From the NCBI GenBank assembly GCA_019409045.1, contig DXVG01000009.1, positions 1-18,508 on the forward strand: DNA of 18,508 nt. The letters are read 5' to 3'. The first letter of the stretch is position 1. The number at the start of each line of letters is the position of its first letter. The translations under genes were made by a program, and so were the position numbers. Source of the stretch: Clostridiales bacterium (lineage in GTDB: Bacteria; Bacillota; Clostridia; Christensenellales; Aristaeellaceae). The notes under the pieces are model-generated. The model ran no database searches. It saw only the letters and a list, made by a program, of their open reading frames with translations, and was not told where the DNA came from. Shown here piece by piece: positions 1 through 6,847 of the stretch.

Positions 1-410
1 AGCTCCACGATCTCGCCCGCGCGCCCGGGCAGGAGCGAGCGTATCCACCGCCGCAGATGCGCCGCCGCGCACGGCGATCTCCCGCCCGTGGATATGCTGA
101 TGGTCAGATCGCCCTCGCAAATCAGCGCGGGAAAGCAGAACGTGCTCAGCTGCGGCGCGTCCACGACGTTCACCGGCACGCCCCTGCGCGCGCACAGCCG
201 CGCCACTTCCTCCGCCTGCGAAAGCGGCAGATCGCCCACCACGGCGAGCGCCGCGTCCTGTGGAAATCCCGCCTCCGCAAATCGGGGCAGCGCGACCACG
301 CGCGCGCCGAAGGGCTTGAGCGCCTCGGCCTTCGCACGCGTCTGCTCGCCCTCGCCCACCAGCGCGACGGTCTTGCCCCGCAAGTCCACGCACATCGGAA
401 AGTACGCCAT
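1..410 (-). CDS. Precorrin-2 dehydrogenase / sirohydrochlorin ferrochelatase (Met8p/CysG N-terminal type), 3' end cut by window edge
   Basis: The enzyme family oxidises precorrin-2 to sirohydrochlorin with NAD+ and can insert iron to give siroheme. The 136 residues visible begin MAYFPMCVDLRGKTVALVGE, a Rossmann NAD-binding start with a GEGEQTRAKAEAL dinucleotide loop. They continue to the family hallmark NVVDAPQLSTFCFPA (about residues 83-97) and then ISISTGGRSPCAAAHLRRWI (about 106-125), which carries the conserved STGGxSP motif. The ATG at 410 is preceded by GGAG with 7 nt spacing, and lies one base after the TGA of the ABC ATPase gene, so translation is probably coupled. It is the last visible gene of the iron-type importer operon. 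The C-terminal helical dimerisation/chelatase domain lies beyond the left edge. Family assignment is firm. Whether the product feeds siroheme or cobalamin is inferred; the nearby siroheme enzyme favours siroheme. Confidence 0.9.
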   Translation of the reverse strand, partial: MAYFPMCVDLRGKTVALVGEGEQTRAKAEALKPFGARVVALPRFAEAGFPQDAALAVVGDLPLSQAEEVARLCARRGVPVNVVDAPQLSTFCFPALICEGDLTISISTGGRSPCAAAHLRRWIRSLLPGRAGEIVE

Positions 411-411
411 T

Positions 412-1173
412 TCACTTCTCCTCGCAGTAGTACTGCCAGCCGCCGCCCGTATGCACGCGGCCGACGCGCACGCCGAACACGGCCTCGAGCATGCCCGAGG
501 CGTAGACCTCCTCGGGCGTGCCCTGCATCTGCACGCAGCCCTCGCGCATCAGCGCGATGCCGTCCGCCGTGCGCATCGCCTGCGCGATGTCGTGCACGAT
601 CATGAGCACGGTCTTTCCCCGCTGCGCCAGCGCCCGGGCCTGGCGCATCAGTTGAAGCTGGTGGCCGACGTCTAAAAAGGTGGTCGGCTCGTCCAGCAAA
701 ATCACGGGCGTGTCCTGCGCAAGCGCCATGGCGATGTACGCCTTTTGCCGCTGGCCGCCGGAGAGCTGCCGAAGCGGCGTCTCCGCGAGCGCGCAGATGT
801 CCATCTCCTCCATGGCCGCCTGCGCGGCGGCATGGTCCTCCGGCCGATACCTGCGGGGGTAGCGCAGGTACGCAAACCGCCCGTGCAGCACCAGCCGCTC
901 CACGGTGATCTCCGGGATATGGCGGCTCTGGGCGAGATAGGCCATCCGCTGCGCGATCTGCCTGCGCGGCAGCGCCAGCACGTCCTCCCCGCCCAGCAGC
1001 ACGCGGCCGCCCGACGCGGGCAGCACGCCGCATATGGCCTTGAGAAGCGTGGTCTTTCCGCAGCCGTTCGGCCCGAGCAGCGCGGTGATCTTGCCCTCGG
1101 GCACGCGGATGCTCGCATAGCGCACCACCGCCCTGCCGGCATAGCCCGCGCACAGGCCCGTGACCTCAAGCAT
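412..1173 (-). CDS. ABC transporter ATP-binding protein, FecE/BtuD/FhuC type
   Basis: This is a cytoplasmic ATPase of 253 residues, the usual size for iron-siderophore/heme/cobalamin importers. It shows Walker A GPNGCGKTT at about 34-42, Q-loop Gln82, signature LSGGQRQ at 137-143, Walker B VILLDEPT at 157-164 followed by TFLDVGHQ, and switch His194. The D-loop and the 'TTFLDVGHQLQLM' stretch are typical of the FecE/FhuC branch. I chose the ATG at 1173 because GAGGAGGG lies just upstream and it overlaps the permease stop by 8 bases, which suggests translational coupling; the frame stays open further upstream but lies inside the permease gene. It would power the adjacent FecCD-like permease. 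Substrate (ferric siderophore, heme, corrinoid or free metal complex) cannot be told from the ATPase. The gene following it makes a tetrapyrrole-pathway enzyme, so iron, cobalt or a tetrapyrrole is plausible. Confidence 0.93.
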   Translation of the reverse strand: MLEVTGLCAGYAGRAVVRYASIRVPEGKITALLGPNGCGKTTLLKAICGVLPASGGRVLLGGEDVLALPRRQIAQRMAYLAQSRHIPEITVERLVLHGRFAYLRYPRRYRPEDHAAAQAAMEEMDICALAETPLRQLSGGQRQKAYIAMALAQDTPVILLDEPTTFLDVGHQLQLMRQARALAQRGKTVLMIVHDIAQAMRTADGIALMREGCVQMQGTPEEVYASGMLEAVFGVRVGRVHTGGGWQYYCEEK

Positions 1174-2158
1174 CCCTGTGCCCTCCTCTCTGCCTGAGCA
1201 GCAATACCAGAAAGAAGGGCCCGCCCAGCACGGCCATGATGATGCCCACCGGCACTTCGTAGGGCGCAAACAGCATGCGCGCCGCCAGGTCGCACAGCGT
1301 GACAAACCCCGCGCCCCCGAGCATGCACAGCGGCATCAGGTAACGGCTCTGGCCGCCCGCGAAGCTGCGCGCCATGTGCGGGACCAGCAGCCCCACAAAG
1401 CCCAGCAGCCCCGCGAAGCTGACCGCGGAGCCGGCCAGCAGCGCCGCCAGCAGCACGAACACCGCGCGCAGCCGCCGCACCGACATGCCCAGGCTCGCCG
1501 CGGTCTCGTCGCCCAGCGCCAGCACGTCCAGTTCATTGGACAGCGTCAGCGCCACCGCCAGCGCCAATACGATCAGCGTCCCGGCGGGCAGGAGCCGCGC
1601 CGTGGTCACCGCCGAAAAATCGCCCACGCGAAACTCGTTTCCGAGCATGGCCGCGTCCGGTGAGAGCAGCGCCACGCCGTCGCGCAGCGCATTGAGCACG
1701 CTGTTGAGCGCCACGCCGGAGAGGATCACCGTGGTGCGGGACGCGCCGGTCAGGTGCGCCAGCGCGACCACCAGCGCCGCCGAGAGCAGCGCGCCGCCAA
1801 AGGACGCTGCGGCCACCGCCCAGCCCGAGAGCGCGCCCAGCGCGCAGCAGAGCGTGACCGCCAGCCCCGCGCCCGCATTGACGCCGACGATGCTCGGCGA
1901 GGCCAGCTTATTGCCCAGAACGCTTTGCAGTATGCAGCCCGCGCACGACAGCGCCGCGCCGGCCAGTATGCTCGCGCAGGCGCGCGGGAGCCGCGAGTAC
2001 CAGAGTATGTAGCCCGCCGTGTCCTCCGGGCCGGAGAGGAGCGCGCGCCAAAGCTGCGCGAGGGACAAATTCGCCGCGCCCATGCACAGGCTCAGCACGA
2101 ACCCCGCCACGCACATCGCCGCCGCCAGCGCAAAGGCCCACGCCCGCCGCCTAGCCAT
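1166..2158 (-). CDS. FecCD/BtuC-family ABC transporter permease
   Basis: This is an integral membrane permease of 330 residues, the standard FecCD size, with many hydrophobic segments expected to form about ten helices. The RLPR motif at 56-59 and NKLASPSIVGVNAGAGL at about 83-99 match the classic 'RLPR...NPLAxPxxLGxxxGA' region of BtuC/FhuB/FecC. The ATPase-contact loop is seen as LALGDETAASLGM. The C-terminus SFAGLLGFVGLLVPHMAR and PVGIIMAVLGGPFF are also family hallmarks. It probably forms a homodimer, since only one permease gene is present. Its ATG overlaps the end of the binding-protein gene by 8 bases, and its stop overlaps the ATPase start by 8 bases. That gives a compact binding-protein/permease/ATPase unit on the minus strand. 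Confidence 0.94.
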   Translation of the reverse strand: MARRRAWAFALAAAMCVAGFVLSLCMGAANLSLAQLWRALLSGPEDTAGYILWYSRLPRACASILAGAALSCAGCILQSVLGNKLASPSIVGVNAGAGLAVTLCCALGALSGWAVAAASFGGALLSAALVVALAHLTGASRTTVILSGVALNSVLNALRDGVALLSPDAAMLGNEFRVGDFSAVTTARLLPAGTLIVLALAVALTLSNELDVLALGDETAASLGMSVRRLRAVFVLLAALLAGSAVSFAGLLGFVGLLVPHMARSFAGGQSRYLMPLCMLGGAGFVTLCDLAARMLFAPYEVPVGIIMAVLGGPFFLVLLLRQRGGHRDA

Positions 2159-3077
2159 TTTCCAGAATCTCCTCCAGCATCTGATACGCCTCGCCCCAGC
2201 GGTGGTTGGGCTTTAAGTTGAAAAGCGTCTTCTCCATGAAGTACACGCGGCCGTTTTGCACCGCCGTGAGCTTGCTCCACGCGGGGTTGTCCGTGAGAAA
2301 CTGGCGCACATATTCGCGCATGCCCTCCTCGTCCGCGCCGCGCTGGACGAAGAATATGTAGTCCGGGTCGGCGAGCAGTATGTGCTCCACGCTCAGGTTT
2401 TCCAGGAGCGCGTCGTCCGCGTCGGCGATGTTTACGCAGCCGAGGTTTGCGAGCATGGCGCCCAGCACATTGCCCTCGCTGCGCTTGGCGCGGACGGTGG
2501 AGGCCGAGGCGGTCATGCACAGCACCGTGGGCGCGCCCTCCCGCGCGACGCGCTCCCGGCTGCTTTCAAGCACCGCTTCGATCTCTGCCTGCACCTGCAG
2601 GCCGTTTTGCTCGTACAAATCCGCGCGGCCGGTGATGTCCGTGCAGACCTTGAGGAGCCGCAGGTAGTCGTCAAAGTCGTCGATGTCGAAGTAGGCAAGC
2701 GGTATGCCGGTGGCCTCGAGCGTGTCCAGCCAGTCCAGGTTCTGGCGTGTGTTGACGCTGGCGAGTATGAAGTCCGGCTCGGCGGCGAGCAGCAGCTCCA
2801 GGCTCAGGCTCTTGGTGTTTCCAAGGTTTACGGTGTCCTCCGGCATCTCCAGCTGCAAGTCCTCCCACGCGTCATCCGCGGTGGCGATCACCTGCCCGCC
2901 CGCGAGCTGCCACACCTGCGCAAAGCTGCCCAGCAGCACGGCCACGCGCTGGGGCGAGCGCACCGTCACCGTGCGGCCCAGATCGTCGGTGAATGTGACG
3001 GCGCCCTCCGCGCCGGCCGCGGGCACGATGAGCAGCATGGCCAAGAGCAATACAAGCGTCCGCATGATCCTTTGCAT
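2151..3077 (-). CDS. Periplasmic-binding-protein fold (TroA/FecB/BtuF-like) solute-binding protein of iron/corrinoid-type ABC importer
   Basis: This 308-residue exported binding protein has a signal peptide at about 1-25 (basic MQRIMR, then LVLLLAMLLIVPAAGAEG). It continues with the family start VTFTDDLGRTVTV and PQRVAVLLGSFAQVWQLAGG, the canonical opening of FecB/BtuF domains. Later features include LSLELLLAAEPDFILAS and VEHILLADPDYIFF, typical of the two lobes joined by one long helix. There is no cysteine at the end of the signal peptide, so it looks like a signal peptidase I substrate and not a lipoprotein, which is unusual for a monoderm Firmicute. GGAGG lies 6 nt before the ATG at 3077; an internal ATG at residue 5 is a less likely start. 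It heads the importer operon. No good promoter is visible between the upstream hairpin and this gene, so it may be reached by read-through from the reductase gene. Confidence 0.9.
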   Translation of the reverse strand: MQRIMRTLVLLLAMLLIVPAAGAEGAVTFTDDLGRTVTVRSPQRVAVLLGSFAQVWQLAGGQVIATADDAWEDLQLEMPEDTVNLGNTKSLSLELLLAAEPDFILASVNTRQNLDWLDTLEATGIPLAYFDIDDFDDYLRLLKVCTDITGRADLYEQNGLQVQAEIEAVLESSRERVAREGAPTVLCMTASASTVRAKRSEGNVLGAMLANLGCVNIADADDALLENLSVEHILLADPDYIFFVQRGADEEGMREYVRQFLTDNPAWSKLTAVQNGRVYFMEKTLFNLKPNHRWGEAYQMLEEILENG

Positions 3078-3131
3078 AATCGTCCTCCAGCGTTTTTTCG
3101 TTTCATCCGCGCCCCGCGCGAGGCAAAAGTG

Positions 3132-3167
3132 CGCCTCCCTCTCGGGCGCTCTCCCGAGGGGGAGGCG
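3132..3167 (-). terminator. Strong stem-loop: probable terminator or attenuator between reductase gene and importer operon
   Basis: Two 15-base arms (3132-3146 and 3153-3167) are complementary except for one position that can form a G-U wobble. The loop is 6 bases. On the minus strand the stem is followed by CACTTTTGCC, a short T-run. It lies 60 bases past the reductase stop codon and 54 bases before the binding-protein start. Position and shape fit a leaky intrinsic terminator that lowers importer expression relative to the reductase. No sigma-A promoter is obvious after it. Confidence 0.6.
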
Positions 3168-3227
3168 TTTGCAGGCCGCTGCGCGCAGTCCGGCAGCCTC
3201 CGTTCAGGGGTGTACGCGCGGCGCGCG

Positions 3228-5789
3228 TCAGCAGGTGGCCCCGCCGGTGACCTTCTTTTCAAGCACGGCCTTGCGGTCGATCTCGCCCTCCAGCAGCTTC
3301 TGGTTGACGTATTCAAAGCCCAGGCGGCTCACCGTGTCGGCGAAGCGCTCGCCCGACGCGCCCTCGTCGCGGAAGAGCAGTATCGCCCGCTCCACCACGT
3401 CCATCACTTCCTCCTGCGTGGCGAACGTGCGCGTCAGCGGCATGCCGTGGGCGACCTTCTTGCCCCAGCGGCCGCCGATGACGACCTTGAAGCCGTCCCG
3501 GTGCTCGTCCAGCGCGCCGAAGGGACACTTGCCCACGCACCTGCCGCAGTTGTTGCAGGCGGCGGGGTCGATGCGTATCTTGCCGTCCTCGACGTGCGCG
3601 ACCTTGATCGGGCAGACGTTTTCCACCTGACAGACCTTGCAGCCGCGGCACTTGGCCAGGTCCTGCATGGGCGTTTTCTGGCCGATGACGCCCAGATCGT
3701 TCAAATCCGGCTTGACGCAGTTGTTGGGGCAGCCGCCGACGGCGATCTTGAACTTGTGCGGCAGCGTGACGCCGTGGTAGCCGACGTAGAACCGCTCGTG
3801 CAGCGCTTCGGACAGGCCGAATGTGTCGCACAGGCCGTACTGGCAGGTCGTGCCCTTGCAGGAGACCACGGGGCGCACCAGAGAGCCCGTGCCGCCCGTG
3901 GCCAGGCCGCGCTGCGACAGAAAGTCGATCAGCGGCTGTATGTCGGCGTGGCGCACGCCCTGGATTTCCAGCGTCAGGCGCGTGGTCATGGTCACCTCGC
4001 CGGAGCCGAACCGCTCCGCGGCCTCGGCCACGGCGCGCTGCTCCTGCGATGTGATCTTGCCGTTGCGCGTGATCACGCGCACGTTGAACACGTCCGGATA
4101 CCGCTTGTCCTGCAAGCAGCCCAGCGCCTTGACGCGCCGGATCTCCTCCGGGGGCAGCGCGCCGCCCGCCGTGCGCACGCGCACCTGGTTGACCGTCAGG
4201 CCGCCCTCCAGCGCCCGCGTGTTCGTGTAGCCGTAGGCCTTCAGGCGGTTTTGCAGGAAGTAGCCGCGCTTGCCCTTGGCGCACACGAGCAGCAGCAGCT
4301 CGTCCTTGCGCAGGCCCTCGATGGGGCCGTTCACGCCGGCTAAGTCCACCCACAGCGCGCCGGGGATCGCGGGGGCGGGGCTTACGTCGATGACGCGGTA
4401 GCCGTCGGCCTTGCCCGCGGCGTACTCGGCGGGCGTGAAGCTCTCGTACTCGCCGCTGAGCTTGTTTTCCAGTATGTAGCAGGCCTGCACGAAGGGATGG
4501 ATGGCCGTGGAGAACGGCGGCGCGTAGGCAAAGTCCAGCGTGTCGAAGTCCTCCAGCTTCGCGCCCAGGGACACGCCCAGCACGGCGATGTCCACCAGCT
4601 TGTCCACCGCGCCCGCGCCCAGCGCCTGTATGCCCAGAAGCGCGTGCGTCTTGCGGTCGGCCACGAGCTTGATGACAAAGGACGCGGCGCCGGGGTAGTA
4701 GTGCGCCTTGTCGTCGGTGACGCAGGTGACGCTGATGGCGTCGTAGCACGCCTGCAGGGCCTGCTGCTCGGTAAGGCCTGTGCGGCCCGCGTTCAAGTCG
4801 TCCGCCAGCTTGACCACGCCCGTGCCCAGGCAGCCGCCGTAGGCGGCCTGCGCGCCTTTTGCGATGTTGCGCGCGAGCAGGCGGCCGGTGATGTTGGCGG
4901 TGGAGCCCATGGCGGACCACTGGGGCTGGCCGGTGAGCCGGTTGCGCACGCGGGCGCAGTCGCCCGCCGCGTACACGTCCGGAAGGTTCGTTCTGTGCAT
5001 GTCGTCCACGACGATCAGGCCCCTGTCCATCTCCAGCCCGGAGCCCTGCAAAAACGCCGTGGCGGGGCGTATGCCGATGGCCAGCGCCACCACGTCGCCC
5101 TCGAAGCTGCCGAGGCTTGTGCGTATGCCCGTGGCCCGCGCCGCGCCCTCGACCGCCTCCAGCGCCGCGCCCGTGACCACGCGCACGCCCTTTGCCTGCA
5201 ATTTGCGGCGGATGTAGTCCGCCATTTCCGGGTCGAACAGGTTGGGAAGGAGCTGCGCTGCCATGTCCGCCACGGTGACGCGCAGGCCGCGTGCAAGCAG
5301 GTTTTCCGCGATCTCCAGCCCGATAAAGCCGCCGCCGACCACCACGGCGCTGCGGCAGTTGTTTTCCTCCACATAGGCGCGAAGCCCGATGGCGTCCTCG
5401 GGCGTGCGCATGGTGAACACGCCGGGAAGGCCCACGCCGGGCACGTCCGGCACGAAGGGCGCAGCGCCGGTGGCGATGACCAGCTTGTCGTAGGAGACGG
5501 CGCTTCCGTCGGCAAAGCGCACGATCTTTGCCGCGGCGTCGACGCCGGTGGCCTCCATGCGCGTTTTGACCTCCGCGCCGGTCAGGCCGGCGTACTTCGC
5601 GGGCGTGTTGACGATCAGCGCCTCGCGCGAGGCGATGCCGCCGCCCACATAGTAGGGAAGCCCGCAGCCCGCGTAGGAGATGTCCTCGCCCTTTGTGTAC
5701 ACGCATACGCGCGCAGAGCGGTCGAGCCGCTTGAGTTTTGCCGCAACCTTGGTACCCGCGGCCACGCCGCCGATGACCACTACATTCAT
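3228..5789 (-). CDS. Multidomain CoA-disulfide-reductase-like / rhodanese / siroheme sulfite-nitrite reductase / 2x[4Fe-4S] ferredoxin fusion
   Basis: 853 residues, cytoplasmic. Domains in order: FAD/NAD(P)H pyridine-nucleotide-disulfide oxidoreductase (about 1-440; VVVIGGVAAGTKVAAKLKR FAD loop, redox Cys42 in SYAGCGLPYY, NAD site VVVGGGFIGLEIAENL about 149-164, FAD motif DVYAAGDCA about 271-279). A rhodanese-like domain follows (about 455-535) with C-x4-R loop Cys503-Arg508. A ferredoxin-like half domain and siroheme-[4Fe-4S] domain span about 555-705, with cluster cysteines in SCKGTTC (644, 649) and GGCPNNC (687, 691). Two [4Fe-4S] motifs have cysteines 714/717/720/726 and 745/748/751/755. 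The chain suggests NAD(P)H to FAD to iron-sulfur/siroheme electron flow with sulfane sulfur handled by the rhodanese; the likely substrate is sulfite, polysulfide or a persulfide, which is inferred. The ATG at 5789 has GAGGAG 7 nt upstream. An ATG 15 bases further out overlaps that site and is disfavoured. Confidence 0.9.
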   Translation of the reverse strand: MNVVVIGGVAAGTKVAAKLKRLDRSARVCVYTKGEDISYAGCGLPYYVGGGIASREALIVNTPAKYAGLTGAEVKTRMEATGVDAAAKIVRFADGSAVSYDKLVIATGAAPFVPDVPGVGLPGVFTMRTPEDAIGLRAYVEENNCRSAVVVGGGFIGLEIAENLLARGLRVTVADMAAQLLPNLFDPEMADYIRRKLQAKGVRVVTGAALEAVEGAARATGIRTSLGSFEGDVVALAIGIRPATAFLQGSGLEMDRGLIVVDDMHRTNLPDVYAAGDCARVRNRLTGQPQWSAMGSTANITGRLLARNIAKGAQAAYGGCLGTGVVKLADDLNAGRTGLTEQQALQACYDAISVTCVTDDKAHYYPGAASFVIKLVADRKTHALLGIQALGAGAVDKLVDIAVLGVSLGAKLEDFDTLDFAYAPPFSTAIHPFVQACYILENKLSGEYESFTPAEYAAGKADGYRVIDVSPAPAIPGALWVDLAGVNGPIEGLRKDELLLLVCAKGKRGYFLQNRLKAYGYTNTRALEGGLTVNQVRVRTAGGALPPEEIRRVKALGCLQDKRYPDVFNVRVITRNGKITSQEQRAVAEAAERFGSGEVTMTTRLTLEIQGVRHADIQPLIDFLSQRGLATGGTGSLVRPVVSCKGTTCQYGLCDTFGLSEALHERFYVGYHGVTLPHKFKIAVGGCPNNCVKPDLNDLGVIGQKTPMQDLAKCRGCKVCQVENVCPIKVAHVEDGKIRIDPAACNNCGRCVGKCPFGALDEHRDGFKVVIGGRWGKKVAHGMPLTRTFATQEEVMDVVERAILLFRDEGASGERFADTVSRLGFEYVNQKLLEGEIDRKAVLEKKVTGGATC

Positions 5790-5819
5790 GCTATCGCTCC
5801 TCACATCCGTTTTCCACGC

Positions 5820-5848
5820 TTGATTATATACCCGAAACGTGATAAAAT
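5820..5848 (+). promoter_or_regulatory. Sigma-A promoter for the LysR gene, superimposed on the reductase promoter
   Basis: Plus strand: TTGATT (5820-5825), 17-base spacer, TAAAAT (5843-5848), five of six matches to the -10 consensus. A start near 5855 gives a leader of about 45 bases. The -35 box of each promoter overlaps the -10 box of the other. Confidence 0.65.
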
Positions 5849-5851
5849 CAA
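5823..5851 (-). promoter_or_regulatory. Sigma-A promoter for the fusion reductase
   Basis: Reading the minus strand: TTGATT (5846-5851), 17-base spacer, perfect TATAAT (5823-5828). A start site near 5816 would give a leader of about 27 bases. It overlaps almost completely with the plus-strand promoter of the LysR gene, so polymerase can probably occupy only one at a time. Confidence 0.8.
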
Positions 5852-5859
5852 CTTAATAA

Positions 5860-5882
5860 TTATGATTGAATGATTCGAATAA
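5860..5882. promoter_or_regulatory. Candidate LysR-type binding site
   Basis: An AT-rich tract in an otherwise GC-rich region carries an imperfect dyad TTAT-N15-ATAA and an internal ATTCGAAT palindrome (5873-5880). It is centred about 55 bases upstream of the predicted reductase start site, where LysR regulators usually bind. It also lies in the LysR leader, so autoregulation is possible. No exact T-N11-A box is claimed. Confidence 0.35.
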
Positions 5883-5899
5883 CTTATCATGGAGGGCCT

Positions 5900-6763
5900 A
5901 TGCTGGATCACAGGATCGACACGTTTCTCACGCTGTGCGATTGCATGAACTACCGGCGGACGGCAGAGATTTTGCACATCTCGCAGCCCGCGGTGACGCA
6001 GCAGATACACCATCTGGAGGGCGAGTACGGCTGCAAGCTGTTTGCCTACGAAAACCGCCGCCTGCAAAAGACGGACGCGGCGCTGCTGCTGGAGACGTAT
6101 GCGCGCGCGGCCCGGCAGCGCGACCGGGAGGTGCGTAAAAAGCTGACGGGCGAGCAGATCAACCGCCTGCGCATCGGCGCGACCAAGACCATCGGCGACT
6201 ACGCCCTGCAGGACCACATTTTTCACTACCTCGCCCACCGGGAGAACGCGCTGACGCTGATCGTGGACAACACAGAGCACCTGCTCGCCGCACTGAGCGC
6301 CAACGAGCTGGACTTTGCGGTGGTGGAGGGCTTTTTTGACAAGGAGCGGTTCGACAGCGTGCGCATGCGCAGGGAGCCGTTTGTGGGCATTTGCAGGCGC
6401 GACCATCCCTTCGCGGGGCGCGAGGTGTCCATCGGCGAGCTGCTGGAGGAGACGATCATCCACCGCGAGGACGGCTCCGGCACGCGCGCCATACTGGAGC
6501 AGGAGCTCACCGGCTACAACGAATCCCTGCACAGGTTCCGGCGGCACATCTGCATATCCAGCTTCAAGCTGATTTTGGAGCTTGTAAAGCGCGGGTGCGG
6601 CATCTCCTTTGTGTACGAAATCCTGGCCGATTCGGACGGGGAGCTTGCAAAGTTCACGCTGCAGGGCGAGCGCGTCGTGCGGGAGTTCAACATCGTATCG
6701 CTCAAGGGCGCGGACGTGCGCGAAAAGCTGCGGCTGTTCTTTGGCGAGGTCCCCGTGGCGTGA
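5900..6763 (+). CDS. LysR-family transcriptional regulator
   Basis: 287 residues, close to the usual 290-300 for LysR proteins. The N-terminal winged HTH is clear: FLTLCDCMNYRRTAEILHIS then QPAVTQQIHHLEGEYGCKLF (about 9-48), matching the 'AA..L..SQPAVS.QI..LE...G..LF' pattern. The rest is the periplasmic-binding-like effector domain, starting around residue 85 with NRLRIGATKTIGDYAL. I chose the ATG at 5900 because GGAGGG lies 4-5 bases before it; the frame is open 10 codons further up but without a ribosome site. It is divergent from the siroheme reductase gene with overlapping promoters, so it most likely controls that gene and possibly the downstream importer/siroheme genes. The effector is unknown; a sulfur compound is a reasonable guess only. 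Confidence 0.93.
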   Translation: MLDHRIDTFLTLCDCMNYRRTAEILHISQPAVTQQIHHLEGEYGCKLFAYENRRLQKTDAALLLETYARAARQRDREVRKKLTGEQINRLRIGATKTIGDYALQDHIFHYLAHRENALTLIVDNTEHLLAALSANELDFAVVEGFFDKERFDSVRMRREPFVGICRRDHPFAGREVSIGELLEETIIHREDGSGTRAILEQELTGYNESLHRFRRHICISSFKLILELVKRGCGISFVYEILADSDGELAKFTLQGERVVREFNIVSLKGADVREKLRLFFGEVPVA

Positions 6764-6772
6764 GGCCAAAGA

Positions 6773-6809
6773 GAAGCGCCTCCCGAACGCGCAGTCCGGA
6801 AGGCGCTTC
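6773..6809. terminator. Bidirectional hairpin between convergent genes
   Basis: A perfect 9-base stem (6773-6781 GAAGCGCCT with 6801-6809 AGGCGCTTC) closes a 19-base loop that can add two more pairs. It lies 10 bases after the LysR stop and between two convergent genes. The flanking T-runs are weak (TCTCTTTGG on the minus strand, none on the plus), so terminator function is likely from position more than from sequence. Confidence 0.5.
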
Positions 6810-6813
6810 AGTA

Positions 6814-6830
6814 TGTTGACAAAGTCAACA
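6814..6830. repeat. Perfect short inverted repeat TGTTGAC-AAA-GTCAACA
   Basis: Seven-base arms with a 3-base spacer sit 17 bases downstream of the minus-strand operon's last stop codon. As RNA it would form a tight hairpin and may be part of a tandem-stem terminator with 6773-6809. As DNA it could be a dimeric protein site, but its place between two 3' ends argues against an operator. Confidence 0.45.
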
Positions 6831-6847
6831 GACTGGCAGGGTGCCTG

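Noticed and set aside
5790..5804. Upstream ATG at 5804 as start of the fusion reductase
   Set aside because: It overlaps the GAGGAG ribosome site that is correctly spaced for the ATG at 5789, has no ribosome site of its own, and the FAD-binding strand starts directly after the ATG at 5789.
6814..6830. The 7-3-7 palindrome as a regulatory operator
   Set aside because: It lies between two converging 3' ends, far from any promoter, so an RNA hairpin role is more likely.
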